A stretch of 57,737 nt of DNA from Fulvivirga lutimaris (lineage in GTDB: Bacteria > Bacteroidota > Bacteroidia > Cytophagales > Cyclobacteriaceae), in contig NZ_SMLV01000430.1 in the NCBI RefSeq assembly GCF_009711525.1, positions 1 to 57,737 on the forward strand, given 5' to 3'. How positions within the stretch are numbered: the first letter of the stretch is position 1; the number at the start of each line of letters is the position of its first letter. Positions 26,028-34,163 of this stretch are shown here, piece after piece. The notes beneath the pieces were generated by a model. The model was given only the letters and a program-made list of their open reading frames with translations. It was not told the origin of the DNA and did not search any database. The translations under genes and the position numbers were made by a program.

Positions 26028-26979
26028 TGAATTTAACCTTCACCTTAGCAGAGTCAAGGTGAACATCTTTGGTGAATTCAGGATGCTTGGTGACTTCCAA
26101 AGTGATAGTAGAATCCTCTGGATTAATCTTATTGTAATTGGCTACAATGCTGAATTGGTCAGGTGCGATGTTATCAGCTCTATTGATGCCAACATTATAG
26201 ATCAGTGTTCTTATAGTGTCGGTAACAAATGCTATTTTATTTTCTGGGAAGTTCTCTAATGTCAAAGGCACATCAATCTCTGAGGAGGTATATTCTTCAA
26301 CACCAAAAACCACATTCATGGTTGGAGGGTCTCTACTAATCAATCGAGAGTTTTCGAACTCGATAGGAATATCCTCATTGTAATTTTCATCAATATCGGA
26401 CTGCGGAATACTAATTGTAAGCACTTCATCCATTTGACTAAGTATGGACTCTGGTCCTTGTAGCGTTACTGAATCAGGACTATAGCGCAGTGATGAGCTT
26501 AACCAATACTGTTCGTTCAATTTAATGGCTGAGCTGTCAATAGCTAGTTTAAACCTGCGGGAAGCCCGGGTGTCAATATTAACATACAAGGTATCAGTAA
26601 GTATGAAGTTTACATTAAACTCATCCAGCTGATCAGACAGGGTGCCTAAAATTGAGTTGCCAGGGATTTTTTTAAATTCAGAGGCGTTTTGCAGCTTAAA
26701 GTTTACCGGAGTAACTTTTATGCCGAGGCTATTTCTAAACAAGTTCCAGCCTATGCCGCTAACATTAATCTGAATATATTCAGGTGGCTGCTCTAAAGGG
26801 ATATACTTTTCAGTGTCATAGCTAAATACTAGAGGGTATTTTAGCGTAGTAGAGTAAGTATCATTAAGTGCATTAAGAAACCAGAAAGTAGCAGCGGCCA
26901 CAACGCATAGTGTAATCACCCTGATGCTTCTGATGCGCTCAGGGCTTATTGATTTCACTATGGTGCCTAGCTTACTCAA
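26020..26979 (-). CDS. YbbR-like domain membrane protein
   Basis: This 319-residue protein has one N-terminal membrane anchor (about residues 19-38, VITLCVVAAATFWFLNAL) and a long extracytoplasmic part. It contains several YbbR-type beta repeats, seen as repeated blocks ending in a predicted strand, for example SVTLQGPESILSQMDEVLTISI, where a leading V/T-x-x-GP-x-S motif is typical. In other bacteria YbbR-like proteins (CdaR) regulate the diadenylate cyclase CdaA, but here it sits between yajC and coaE, a Bacteroidota arrangement, and no cdaA is in the window. Spacing to yajC is zero and it overlaps coaE by 8 bases. Confidence 0.85.
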   Translation of the reverse strand: MSKLGTIVKSISPERIRSIRVITLCVVAAATFWFLNALNDTYSTTLKYPLVFSYDTEKYIPLEQPPEYIQINVSGIGWNLFRNSLGIKVTPVNFKLQNASEFKKIPGNSILGTLSDQLDEFNVNFILTDTLYVNIDTRASRRFKLAIDSSAIKLNEQYWLSSSLRYSPDSVTLQGPESILSQMDEVLTISIPQSDIDENYNEDIPIEFENSRLISRDPPTMNVVFGVEEYTSSEIDVPLTLENFPENKIAFVTDTIRTLIYNVGINRADNIAPDQFSIVANYNKINPEDSTITLEVTKHPEFTKDVHLDSAKVKVKFNE

Positions 26980-27294
26980 CTATTTTGTTTCCTCTAAAAC
27001 GGTTTTAGATGACTCTTGTGATATTGCTGACCTGTTAAATTTCAATTTAACACCTTTATCCACTTCTAAAGTTACAGTATCGTCATCTGTTGACATGACT
27101 TTCCCGTGCAAGCCGCCTATAGTAACAACATTATCACCTCTTTTAATCTCTTCAATAAATTTCTTCTGCTCTTTCTGCTTCTTTTGCTGTGGTCTGATCA
27201 TGAAAAAATAGAATACTAACGCAACACCACCAAAAAGAATAAGTGAAGAAAGTCCACCACCGTCTGCCGCTTGTAATAATAAAGGCTTAATCAT
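26980..27294 (-). CDS. yajC: Preprotein translocase subunit YajC
   Basis: YajC (104 residues) is the small inner-membrane partner of SecDF. It has a single membrane helix (about 15-33, SLILFGGVALVFYFFMI) followed by the family motif RPQQKKQKEQ, and a cytosolic beta domain with GDNVVTIGGLHGKV and VTLEVDKGVKLKF. Length is typical. It follows the DUF1573 gene after 100 bases containing a terminator, so it probably has its own promoter or depends on readthrough. Confidence 0.95.
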   Translation of the reverse strand: MIKPLLLQAADGGGLSSLILFGGVALVFYFFMIRPQQKKQKEQKKFIEEIKRGDNVVTIGGLHGKVMSTDDDTVTLEVDKGVKLKFNRSAISQESSKTVLEETK

Positions 27295-27333
27295 TTTTTA
27301 ATTTTTTGTTTGAGTAAAATAAGTTAATAAAAA

Positions 27334-27367
27334 CAACACATCCCAACTCCTTGGGAGAGTTGGGATG
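27334..27367 (-). terminator. Intrinsic terminator after DUF1573 lipoprotein gene
   Basis: A 10-base perfect stem, CATCCCAACT with AGTTGGGATG (27339-27367), is followed on the minus strand by TGTTGTTTTT. It separates the DUF1573 gene from yajC. Confidence 0.8.
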
Positions 27368-27394
27368 CGCAAATATAGAATTTATTCTATGTAA

Positions 27395-27931
27395 TTATTT
27401 CACTGGTCCTTCTGCAGGAGCTTGTTGAGCTGCAGGAGTCACCATAGCTTTGATTCTAAGCGTAGATTGCTTAGGCCAAGTGTTAGCTGTGATAGTTACA
27501 GTTTTGTTTTGGATGTTTGGCTTACCCTTACTGTTAAACTGAGCAGTGATTTCCCCAGTACCACCAACTGGAATTGGCTCTTTAGGCCATGTTGGTACAG
27601 TACATCCACAAGATCCTTTAGCACTTTGGATGATCAAAGGAGCATCTCCAGTGTTAGTAAATGAAAAAGTGTGCTCTACAACATCACCTTCATTGATAGT
27701 TCCGAAGTCATGATCCAGCTCGTTAAATTTGAAAGCAGGAAGAGGTCCTTCAGGCTTAGTTTCTGGAGTAGCAGTAGCAGCAGTTGCACCACCAGTTTTG
27801 CTAGTCTCTAGTTGAGCTAATTTGTTCTCCAATTCAGCAATTCTTTTTTCTGCGTCTTTGTCGCTTCCACATGCACCTAGTACAAAAGCCATTAGCCCTA
27901 TAGCCAATGCAGATTTCATTAATTTGTTCAT
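27395..27931 (-). CDS. DUF1573 lipoprotein
   Basis: This 178-residue exported protein has a lipoprotein signal, LMAFVLGACG, with the lipid Cys at 21. A short coiled coil with heptad Leu follows (AEKRIAELENKLAQLETS), then an Ala/Thr/Pro linker. The DUF1573 Ig-like domain occupies about 68-165 and contains the hallmark HDFGTINEGDVVEHTFSFTN and an internal GSCGCTVPTWP block. DUF1573 domains are ASPM/SPD-2/Hydin-type beta sandwiches common in Bacteroidota surface proteins. The coiled coil suggests a trimer, a design reminiscent of Lpp-like lipoproteins. Its own terminator suggests independent expression level. Confidence 0.88.
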   Translation of the reverse strand: MNKLMKSALAIGLMAFVLGACGSDKDAEKRIAELENKLAQLETSKTGGATAATATPETKPEGPLPAFKFNELDHDFGTINEGDVVEHTFSFTNTGDAPLIIQSAKGSCGCTVPTWPKEPIPVGGTGEITAQFNSKGKPNIQNKTVTITANTWPKQSTLRIKAMVTPAAQQAPAEGPVK

Positions 27932-27968
27932 TTCTAGTTTAGTTTATTTTGACTTACTTTTTAAAAGA

Positions 27969-28277
27969 TTAATTCTTTTCTCCACTCTTGATGTGGCTGA
28001 TCAACTCATCCACATCTTCTAACAATCTTTCAGCTTTTTCTTTAGCATCGTTTACTACGCGTTCACCATGTGATTTAGCCTCGCTAAGCGGGCCTTCATT
28101 ATGATTTACCAAATCATCTACCAGATCTTCAAGCATTGTTTTGTACTTGTCTAATCTGAAAGTCAATTTGTCACGAGTATTAGAGCCTTTGTCAGGTGCA
28201 TAAAGTATTCCTACTATCGCCCCTGTTGCTGCTCCAAGAAGAAAAGCCATAAAAGTATTTCCTGATTTCTTGCTCAT
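27969..28277 (-). CDS. YtxH-like membrane protein
   Basis: This 102-residue protein has one N-terminal membrane segment of the YtxH family (FMAFLLGAATGAIVGILYAPDKG, quoted in part: GAATGAIVGILYAPDKG) followed by a long charged helix. The Gly-rich helix and the APDKG turn are diagnostic. YtxH proteins are small stress-associated membrane proteins of unknown mechanism. It lies 7 bases after nusB and 37 bases before the DUF1573 gene, in a conserved Bacteroidota gene order. Confidence 0.85.
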   Translation of the reverse strand: MSKKSGNTFMAFLLGAATGAIVGILYAPDKGSNTRDKLTFRLDKYKTMLEDLVDDLVNHNEGPLSEAKSHGERVVNDAKEKAERLLEDVDELISHIKSGEKN

Positions 28278-28284
28278 TGTATTT

Positions 28285-29415
28285 CTATTTATTGTCTATT
28301 AATCCGCGTCCGCTTTTTTTAATAACTCCTGAAGCTTCAAGCTCTTCAGCAATCACATCTAATATACCGTTGATGAAGACTTTACTCTTCGGAGTACTAT
28401 AACGTTTTGCGACCTCAATATATTCATTTATTGTCACTTTTACAGGGATGCTCGGAAAATTGATCATTTCTGAAATCGCCATTTCAAGTATAATCTTGTC
28501 GGTGACAGCAATTCTATCTACGTCCCAATTCACTGCTTTTTTCGCAATTAACGGCTCGTATTTTTCTTCAACCTTTATGGTCTCTTCAAACAGCTCCTGA
28601 AAGAACGTTTTGTCATCTTCCCAATTATAAGAAAGCTCTTGAAGTTCAAATTCTCCACTTTCATCAGGAATAGACTTTAAAGTTTTAGTCACAAGGCTTT
28701 TGATAATGGCTCTGTCTTCATCCCAATTTAAATCGGCATCTTCCAGATACTTATCAATCACATCGTTTTTGAATATTATATTCTTAACTATATGATCAAC
28801 AATGGCCTTATCACTTTCAAAGCTTTGGTCTTGTGACTTCAAATACTTTAAATACTCATCATCAGCCTTAATTATATCTTTGAACCACTGACGAACAGTA
28901 TCGGACTCATTTGTCCAATTTAAATTACGCCTCAAGCTAGCGGTTTCAAGCGACTTGTTAAATTTTATAGACTGGATTAACAAATTTTTAACAAACCTGG
29001 AATGATCTTGTTTAGTATCTTTTTCTGCGAATTCTGAAAATTCTACTAGTAATAACAAAATCAACAAATAACGGTCTACAATTTTCTCCGCTTCTATGAC
29101 CATAGTCTTTTTAAAATGGAGCAGGTCTTTACCATTTTTTTGATGGTATTCCTGAATCATTTTAGTGGTCACTTCCTCTACTTTGTCATTAGTAGAATGA
29201 TATCCCTTATTTTCAAAATTAGCCTTGAAAAGATCAGTACTAAGTTTACGATCAGCTTTTAGCTGGTCTTTGTCTTGTACTTCCATTGAATTAAGATCGG
29301 GAGAAAAAATGTCAGCAATTTGCTGTACAGCCAAAGCGTAATTGGCGTCTCTGCTTTGACGAAATGCAAACATGGTTTGCATTGCTTTGATTCGTAATGT
29401 TCTGCGGTTAAGCAT
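28285..29415 (-). CDS. nusB: Transcription antitermination factor NusB (extended form)
   Basis: NusB binds boxA RNA together with S10 in rRNA antitermination. At 376 residues it is more than twice the usual length of about 140, although Bacteroidota NusB proteins are often enlarged. The N-terminus MLNRRTLRIKAMQTMFAFRQ matches the first NusB helix. The C-terminus NWDVDRIAVTDKIILEMA (296-313) and INEYIEVAKRYSTPKSKVFING match the core. Between them a unit of 32-34 residues, often starting Asn-Trp-x-x-Asp, recurs at about 166, 198, 230, 264 and 296. These look like copies of the canonical NW-DR helix. It precedes YtxH by 7 bases. Confidence 0.93.
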   Translation of the reverse strand: MLNRRTLRIKAMQTMFAFRQSRDANYALAVQQIADIFSPDLNSMEVQDKDQLKADRKLSTDLFKANFENKGYHSTNDKVEEVTTKMIQEYHQKNGKDLLHFKKTMVIEAEKIVDRYLLILLLLVEFSEFAEKDTKQDHSRFVKNLLIQSIKFNKSLETASLRRNLNWTNESDTVRQWFKDIIKADDEYLKYLKSQDQSFESDKAIVDHIVKNIIFKNDVIDKYLEDADLNWDEDRAIIKSLVTKTLKSIPDESGEFELQELSYNWEDDKTFFQELFEETIKVEEKYEPLIAKKAVNWDVDRIAVTDKIILEMAISEMINFPSIPVKVTINEYIEVAKRYSTPKSKVFINGILDVIAEELEASGVIKKSGRGLIDNK

Positions 29416-29454
29416 TTACGGTTATTAAAAAGAACGTATATAATTTAAATAAAT

Positions 29455-29479
29455 ATGGTGGTGACCAATTAGCCACCAT
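29455..29479 (-). terminator. Candidate terminator after leucine dehydrogenase gene
   Basis: ATGGTGG and CCACCAT form a 7-base stem, imperfectly extended outward, followed on the minus strand by an AT-rich stretch without a solid T-run. It lies between the dehydrogenase stop (29512) and the nusB start. Confidence 0.45.
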
Positions 29480-29511
29480 CATATTCATTTGCAAAAGTAG
29501 GGTATTTTAGA

Positions 29512-30615
29512 TTATCTAGACAATTTAACTTTGCCTATCTCTTCTATTCTTTGTGCTGCTAATTTAATAGCGGCTTCCTGAGAAGAAATTTTCTCATCTT
29601 CAGCCTTATTTAAGATGTCTAAACAAGTGCCATAAATATTTTCTGCCTGCAGATAAGCACTTTCTCTATTGTAGTTTCCTAAATACTCTTCATATACATT
29701 GATGATACCACCTGCATTGATCAAAAAGTCAGGAGCGTAAGCAATGCCTTTGTCTAACAACATATAGCCATGTTTCTTCTCATCAGCAAGCTGATTGTTA
29801 GCAGCGCCTGCTACCATCTGGCATTTCAATCTGCCTATTGTATCGTCATTCAAAGTGGCACCCAAAGCACAAGGTGCATAGATATCAACATCAAGATCAT
29901 AAACCTCATCCATGCCTACTACAGTAGCACCAGACTTTTCAGAAATAGTCTTCAATTTAGCTTCAGAAATGTCAGTGATATAAAGCTTGGCATTTTCTTT
30001 AGTCAAATGATCTACTAAATACATACCTACCTGGCCAACACCCTGAATAGCGATTTTCTTGCCTTCTAAGCTATCAGAACCAAATACTTTTTTGGCAGTT
30101 GCTTTCATCCCTAAATAGGTACCATAAGCAGTAACAGGAGATGGATCACCACCACCACCGCGAACTTCAGGAAGACCAGTAACATATTTGGTCTCCATGC
30201 CTATGATTTCCATATCACGGGTTTTCATGTTCACATCCTCTGCAGTGATGTACTTACCACCCAGACTTTGAACAAACTTTCCGAATCTTCTTAAGAAAGC
30301 TTCAGTCTTCATGGTATTGGCATCACCGATAATCACGGCCTTACCACCACCAAAGTTCAACCCTGAAATGGCCGACTTGTATGTCATGCCTCTTGAAAGA
30401 CGCAATACGTCAGTCAGTGCTTCCTGCTCGTTGGTATAGTTCCACATTCTGGTTCCTCCACACGCAGGACCTAATACGGTATTGTGAATACCAATAATTG
30501 CCTTAAGGCCGGTAGCTTCATCATGACAAAATACGACTTGTTCATGACCTAATTTAGAGACTTCTGAAAACAGAAATCCTCCTTCTACCTTTTCCATTTC
30601 TTTTATATCCATCAT
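29512..30615 (-). CDS. Leucine (Glu/Leu/Phe/Val) dehydrogenase
   Basis: This 367-residue NAD-dependent amino acid dehydrogenase matches the leucine dehydrogenase branch in length. The two active-site lysines are K80 (GMTYKSAISGLN) and K92 (GGGKAVIIGDA). The dinucleotide motif GVGQVG and YAPDFLINAGGIINVYEEY, which closes the domain, are intact. It interconverts branched-chain amino acids and 2-oxo acids with ammonia. The ATG at 30615 is followed by another in-frame ATG two residues later and one at residue 7, so the start may be slightly internal. It shares its upstream gap with a divergent ABC exporter. Which branched-chain acid is preferred is not visible. Confidence 0.93.
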   Translation of the reverse strand: MMDIKEMEKVEGGFLFSEVSKLGHEQVVFCHDEATGLKAIIGIHNTVLGPACGGTRMWNYTNEQEALTDVLRLSRGMTYKSAISGLNFGGGKAVIIGDANTMKTEAFLRRFGKFVQSLGGKYITAEDVNMKTRDMEIIGMETKYVTGLPEVRGGGGDPSPVTAYGTYLGMKATAKKVFGSDSLEGKKIAIQGVGQVGMYLVDHLTKENAKLYITDISEAKLKTISEKSGATVVGMDEVYDLDVDIYAPCALGATLNDDTIGRLKCQMVAGAANNQLADEKKHGYMLLDKGIAYAPDFLINAGGIINVYEEYLGNYNRESAYLQAENIYGTCLDILNKAEDEKISSQEAAIKLAAQRIEEIGKVKLSR

Positions 30616-30641
30616 AATGTGCTAATAATTACTTTATCGTA

Positions 30642-30660
30642 CTTTTGAGCCGTTCAAAAG
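30642..30660. promoter_or_regulatory. Inverted repeat in leucine dehydrogenase leader
   Basis: CTTTTGA and TCAAAAG are perfect 7-base arms around GCCGT, lying between the candidate promoter and the dehydrogenase start codon. This is a possible operator. Confidence 0.4.
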
Positions 30661-30685
30661 AGAATGCCTCAAGGAAAATGTGGCG

Positions 30686-30716
30686 CAAAACTAAGCCTTT
30701 TTTGTAACTAATTCAA
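30686..30716 (-). promoter_or_regulatory. Candidate promoter of leucine dehydrogenase gene
   Basis: On the minus strand the -7 box TAGTTTTG (30693-30686) matches TAnnTTTG, and a TTG at 30716-30714 gives a -33 element at a spacing of 20 bases. The leader would be about 64 bases long. Confidence 0.55.
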
Positions 30717-30814
30717 CGAACGAAAACGATTGCATGAACTTTATTGGCATCTTAAAGCAGATGTGTAAAACTTAAGGCTGGTGCCGAACGTTGCAATACG
30801 AGACAAAATCCTGA

Positions 30815-32605
30815 ATGAAAGAATTAAGCTATCTCAATAAGTATCTTTGGAAATATAAGTATCACCTGGCACTGGGGCTGCTTTTCATCATCATCTCAAA
30901 CATATTTCAGATTATTCCTGCTCAAATGGTGCGGTATGCACTTAACCTGGTAGGAGATAATATTTTAATCTATAAATCTTTTCAGGGGGTCGATTTGCAA
31001 GACAATATGTATGAAGTCTTTGCTGCCAGCATTCTGATCTATGCCCTGATTATTTTGCTGATGGCCTTGCTAAGAGGAGTGTTCCTTTTTATGGTGCGGC
31101 AAACCATTATTGTTATGTCAAGACTGATAGAATACGATCTGAAAAATGAAGTGTATGCCCATTATCAGTCTTTACCATTAAGCTTTTACAGAAGAAACAA
31201 TACGGGAGATTTAATGAATAGAATCTCTGAAGATGTGAGCAAGGTGCGTATGTACCTGGGACCGTCAATCATGTATGGTCTTAATTTGATAACGCTTTTT
31301 GCGATGCTGATTCCCTACATGCTTTCTATCAATGTGACGCTGACATTGTATGCATTGATTCCACTGCCTATACTTTCTGTGAGCATTTATTATGTGAACA
31401 ACATTATTAACAAGCGCTCAGAGGAAATTCAGATCAGCCAGTCTGGGCTCTCTACTTTTGTACAGGAGGCATTTTCTGGGATAAGGGTATTGAAATCTTT
31501 TATAAGGGAGAAGGACTCCATCAATAAATTTTCTGCAGAAAGCAATAACTATAAGAACAAGTCGCTGCGACTGACCATGGTGCAGGCATTGTTTTTTCCA
31601 TTGATATTGGCATTGATTGGGCTAAGTACGGTACTTACTGTTTATGCTGGTAGCGCCCAGGTGATTGAAGGGACTTTGACTTTTGGTAATATCGCGGAGT
31701 TTATCATTTATGTGAATTTATTGACCTGGCCGGTAACATCACTGGGCTGGATTAGCAGTATCATCCAGCGTGCTGCTGCTTCTCAGAAAAGGCTTAATGA
31801 GTTTTTGAAAACTGAAAATGAAATAGTCTCTACACACAATAAGATTAAGGTACTGGATGGCAAAATTGTGTTTGACAAGGTGGGGTTTGTTTATCCTGAC
31901 TCGGGTATCAGAGCGTTGGATGACATTTCTTTTGAGGTGAATCCCGGTGAGTCATTGGCAGTAATTGGTACTACTGGCTCTGGAAAGAGTACGATTGCCA
32001 ATTTGATTTCAAGAATGTATGATACCACCTCTGGTAGCATCAAAATAGATGATGAAGACATTAAGGCTTATGAGGTAGTGAATCTGCGCAGCCAGATTGG
32101 CTATGTGCCACAAGATGTTTTCCTTTTCAGCGATACTATTTTCAATAATATAGCTTTTGGTAGCCAGGAGTTTTCTGAAGAAAAGGTGCTGCAGGCAGCT
32201 AAGGATGCTGATGTTTATACCAATATCATGGATTTCCCTGAAGGTTTTAACACCAAAGTAGGGGAGCGTGGTATTACCTTGTCCGGTGGGCAGAAGCAAC
32301 GTGTTTCTATTGCCAGAGCCATTTCAAGAGATCCTAAAATATTGATGCTGGACGATTCACTATCTGCAGTGGATATGAAGACAGAGAATACCATTCTCAA
32401 CAGTATGAAGAAGATCATGAAAGGCCGTTCTACCATCATAATTTCCCACAGGGTATCTTCGGCTAAGCTGGCCGATAAAATTATTGTGCTGGATGATGGC
32501 AAGATTGTAGAAAAAGGAACCCATGACAGCCTGATGGACCATGACGGAGTTTACAAAGACCTTTACGAAAAGCAGATGACTGCTGAGGAGACTTTGGAGA
32601 GTTAA
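30815..32605 (+). CDS. ABC exporter, fused permease and ATPase
   Basis: This 596-residue half-transporter has six N-terminal membrane helices and a C-terminal ATPase. Walker A is GTTGSGKST (385-393), the Q-loop is near YVPQDVFLFSDTIF, the signature is TLSGGQKQRVSIARA, Walker B is ILMLDDSLSAVD and the H-loop is IIISHR. The Walker B Asp is followed by Asp rather than the catalytic Glu (LMLDDSLS), which in ABC exporters marks a degenerate site and suggests heterodimer formation or slow hydrolysis. It is first in a two-gene unit with the TPR lipoprotein (18-base gap). Confidence 0.94.
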   Translation: MKELSYLNKYLWKYKYHLALGLLFIIISNIFQIIPAQMVRYALNLVGDNILIYKSFQGVDLQDNMYEVFAASILIYALIILLMALLRGVFLFMVRQTIIVMSRLIEYDLKNEVYAHYQSLPLSFYRRNNTGDLMNRISEDVSKVRMYLGPSIMYGLNLITLFAMLIPYMLSINVTLTLYALIPLPILSVSIYYVNNIINKRSEEIQISQSGLSTFVQEAFSGIRVLKSFIREKDSINKFSAESNNYKNKSLRLTMVQALFFPLILALIGLSTVLTVYAGSAQVIEGTLTFGNIAEFIIYVNLLTWPVTSLGWISSIIQRAAASQKRLNEFLKTENEIVSTHNKIKVLDGKIVFDKVGFVYPDSGIRALDDISFEVNPGESLAVIGTTGSGKSTIANLISRMYDTTSGSIKIDDEDIKAYEVVNLRSQIGYVPQDVFLFSDTIFNNIAFGSQEFSEEKVLQAAKDADVYTNIMDFPEGFNTKVGERGITLSGGQKQRVSIARAISRDPKILMLDDSLSAVDMKTENTILNSMKKIMKGRSTIIISHRVSSAKLADKIIVLDDGKIVEKGTHDSLMDHDGVYKDLYEKQMTAEETLES

Positions 32606-32623
32606 TAATAGTTTTCTGAGGTA

Positions 32624-33568
32624 ATGAATAAAAACCTGAAATACCTTTTAATTCTTATGAGCTTTGCCGCTTGTAGTCAAAATTCTTATGATGAAGTCTA
32701 TAATCGAGCATTTGAGCTTTACGAAGAGGCAAGATACGAAGAGGCAATTGAATACTATCTGGGTGCAGTTGAATTGGATCCAGAAGAATCAAAAACGTAT
32801 AATGATATTGGCGCTTGTTATTTAAAGCTTCAAGAATATTCTTTGGCGCTAAGATATTTTCGAATAGCACTTGAAAAGCGGCCAAGTAATAAATCTTCTT
32901 TGTATAATATGGGTAAATGCTATTTTGATATTGAAAATTATGAAGAGGCTTCAAAGTATCTTGCTGAGGCAATAGATTATGGAGATAGCAGTACCCGAAC
33001 AATTAATTTAAGAGGAATTGTCTATTCTAAGCTCAATGATCATCAAAAGGCACTAAATAACTTTAATTTGGTGTTGAAAATAGATTCGAATGATGCCAGA
33101 GGGTATAGAAATAGAAGCACAACACGAAATATACTCGGAGATTTAAACGGAGCCTTATTGGATCTAGAGAAAGCAATAAGAATTGAACCTATGAATGCCG
33201 AGGGGTATAGTTACAGAGGAAGAGTATATCGATTAAATAAAATGTATAAAGAAGCCTTATTAGATTTTAATATGGCAATAAGTCTTGATTCGAGTAATTA
33301 TGAAAATTACTTTTATAGAGGAAATACATATTATGACTCATCTTTATATAATGCTGCAATTAATGATTACGATTTTGCAATTAAAAGAAATCCAAATAAT
33401 GCTCGAATTTTATACTGGAAGGGAAATGCCTACTACTCTAGTGGAAAACTAAGTGAATCAATTGAACTTTATGAAAGAGCTCTAAGACTTGATTCATTAG
33501 ATGTAGAGATTACTGATCAGTATGATAAAGCCAAAAAGAAACAAATACTTAGTATGCCACAAGTTTAA
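32624..33568 (+). CDS. TPR-repeat lipoprotein
   Basis: This 314-residue exported protein has a lipoprotein signal ending SFAACS. Roughly eight tandem TPRs follow from residue 25 to the C-terminus, each about 34 residues with the W/Y-x-x-(A/G)-Y and A-x-P-like pattern, for example YNDIGACYLKLQEYSLALRYF and YSYRGRVYRLNKMYKEALLDF. It is probably a scaffold for protein complexes in the periplasm or outer membrane. Codons look AT-richer than those of its neighbours (frequent AAT, ATA, AGA, TTA), so recent transfer or relaxed codon choice is possible. It is 18 bases downstream of the ABC exporter. Confidence 0.88.
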   Translation: MNKNLKYLLILMSFAACSQNSYDEVYNRAFELYEEARYEEAIEYYLGAVELDPEESKTYNDIGACYLKLQEYSLALRYFRIALEKRPSNKSSLYNMGKCYFDIENYEEASKYLAEAIDYGDSSTRTINLRGIVYSKLNDHQKALNNFNLVLKIDSNDARGYRNRSTTRNILGDLNGALLDLEKAIRIEPMNAEGYSYRGRVYRLNKMYKEALLDFNMAISLDSSNYENYFYRGNTYYDSSLYNAAINDYDFAIKRNPNNARILYWKGNAYYSSGKLSESIELYERALRLDSLDVEITDQYDKAKKKQILSMPQV

Positions 33569-33618
33569 TTGATAAAAAATCACTTTACTCTTCGAGACAG
33601 GAAAACAGGGTTTCCAAA

Positions 33619-34077
33619 TCACCAATACTCAAAAATCCTTGAAATTTTTCCATCCTTAAATTCGAATAGGGTCATTTCAGGTTCTCCTTCTACAATGTCT
33701 CCATCTTCTTTTTGGACAAACCGCTTTTCTACCGTCACAGCATTTAACCCTATGATCTTGTTGACTATTTTTATGTCAACCACTCGACCATCATAGCCTC
33801 CATTTTTCTGGTTGCGTACATAACCATTGTATAAATCTTCTCGGGTATAGGTTCCGCCATATTTTGGATGCACATAGGTAAAGTCATCTGTGAACAATTG
33901 AAATATTCTATCAATATCTTCAACCTTAGAGTCGGCCTGGAAAACTCTTAGGTTCAGATCATAATATGCCTTATTCAAAGTATTTAAAGAGTCTTTATGT
34001 TCTTTAGTTGCTTCTTGAGCATTAACAGAATGCATTTGAAGGAAACTAATAAATAATAGAGAAAACAGAAATTTCAT
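33619..34077 (-). CDS. Exported NTF2-like (SnoaL / DUF4440 type) protein
   Basis: From the ATG at 34077 this is 152 residues with a cleavable signal peptide, KFLFSLLFISFLQMHSVNA. The mature part is a cone-shaped alpha+beta fold: helix LNTLNKAYYDLNLRVF, YTREDLYNGYVRNQ, and strands ending AVTVEKRFVQKEDGDIVEGE and MTLFEFKDGKISRIFEYW. A TTG-initiated extension to 34107 is possible, but the predicted promoter -7 box lies over that codon, so I reject it. NTF2-like proteins bind small hydrophobic ligands or act as enzymes; the ligand is unknown. It is convergent with the TPR lipoprotein gene. Confidence 0.78.
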   Translation of the reverse strand: MKFLFSLLFISFLQMHSVNAQEATKEHKDSLNTLNKAYYDLNLRVFQADSKVEDIDRIFQLFTDDFTYVHPKYGGTYTREDLYNGYVRNQKNGGYDGRVVDIKIVNKIIGLNAVTVEKRFVQKEDGDIVEGEPEMTLFEFKDGKISRIFEYW

Positions 34078-34104
34078 TTGACAGTTGGTGTTGATGTGCG
34101 CTGT

Positions 34105-34112
34105 CAAATATA
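34105..34112 (-). promoter_or_regulatory. Candidate -7 box for the NTF2-like gene
   Basis: On the minus strand TATATTTG matches TAnnTTTG exactly, 28 bases upstream of the ATG at 34077. It sets the start codon choice for that gene. Confidence 0.5.
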
Positions 34113-34163
34113 AAGGGTCAGACTTTTGAATAGTGTTAATGAGTTGTTAAAGAAAGGATTATC

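Noticed and set aside
33569-33796. Plus-strand open frame of about 75 codons after the TPR lipoprotein gene
   Set aside because: It lies antisense to the NTF2-like gene, has no recognisable domain and no convincing start, and is best explained as a shadow.
34078-34107. TTG-initiated extension of the NTF2-like protein
   Set aside because: The codon is part of the -7 promoter box and precedes a normal signal peptide beginning at the ATG at 34077.
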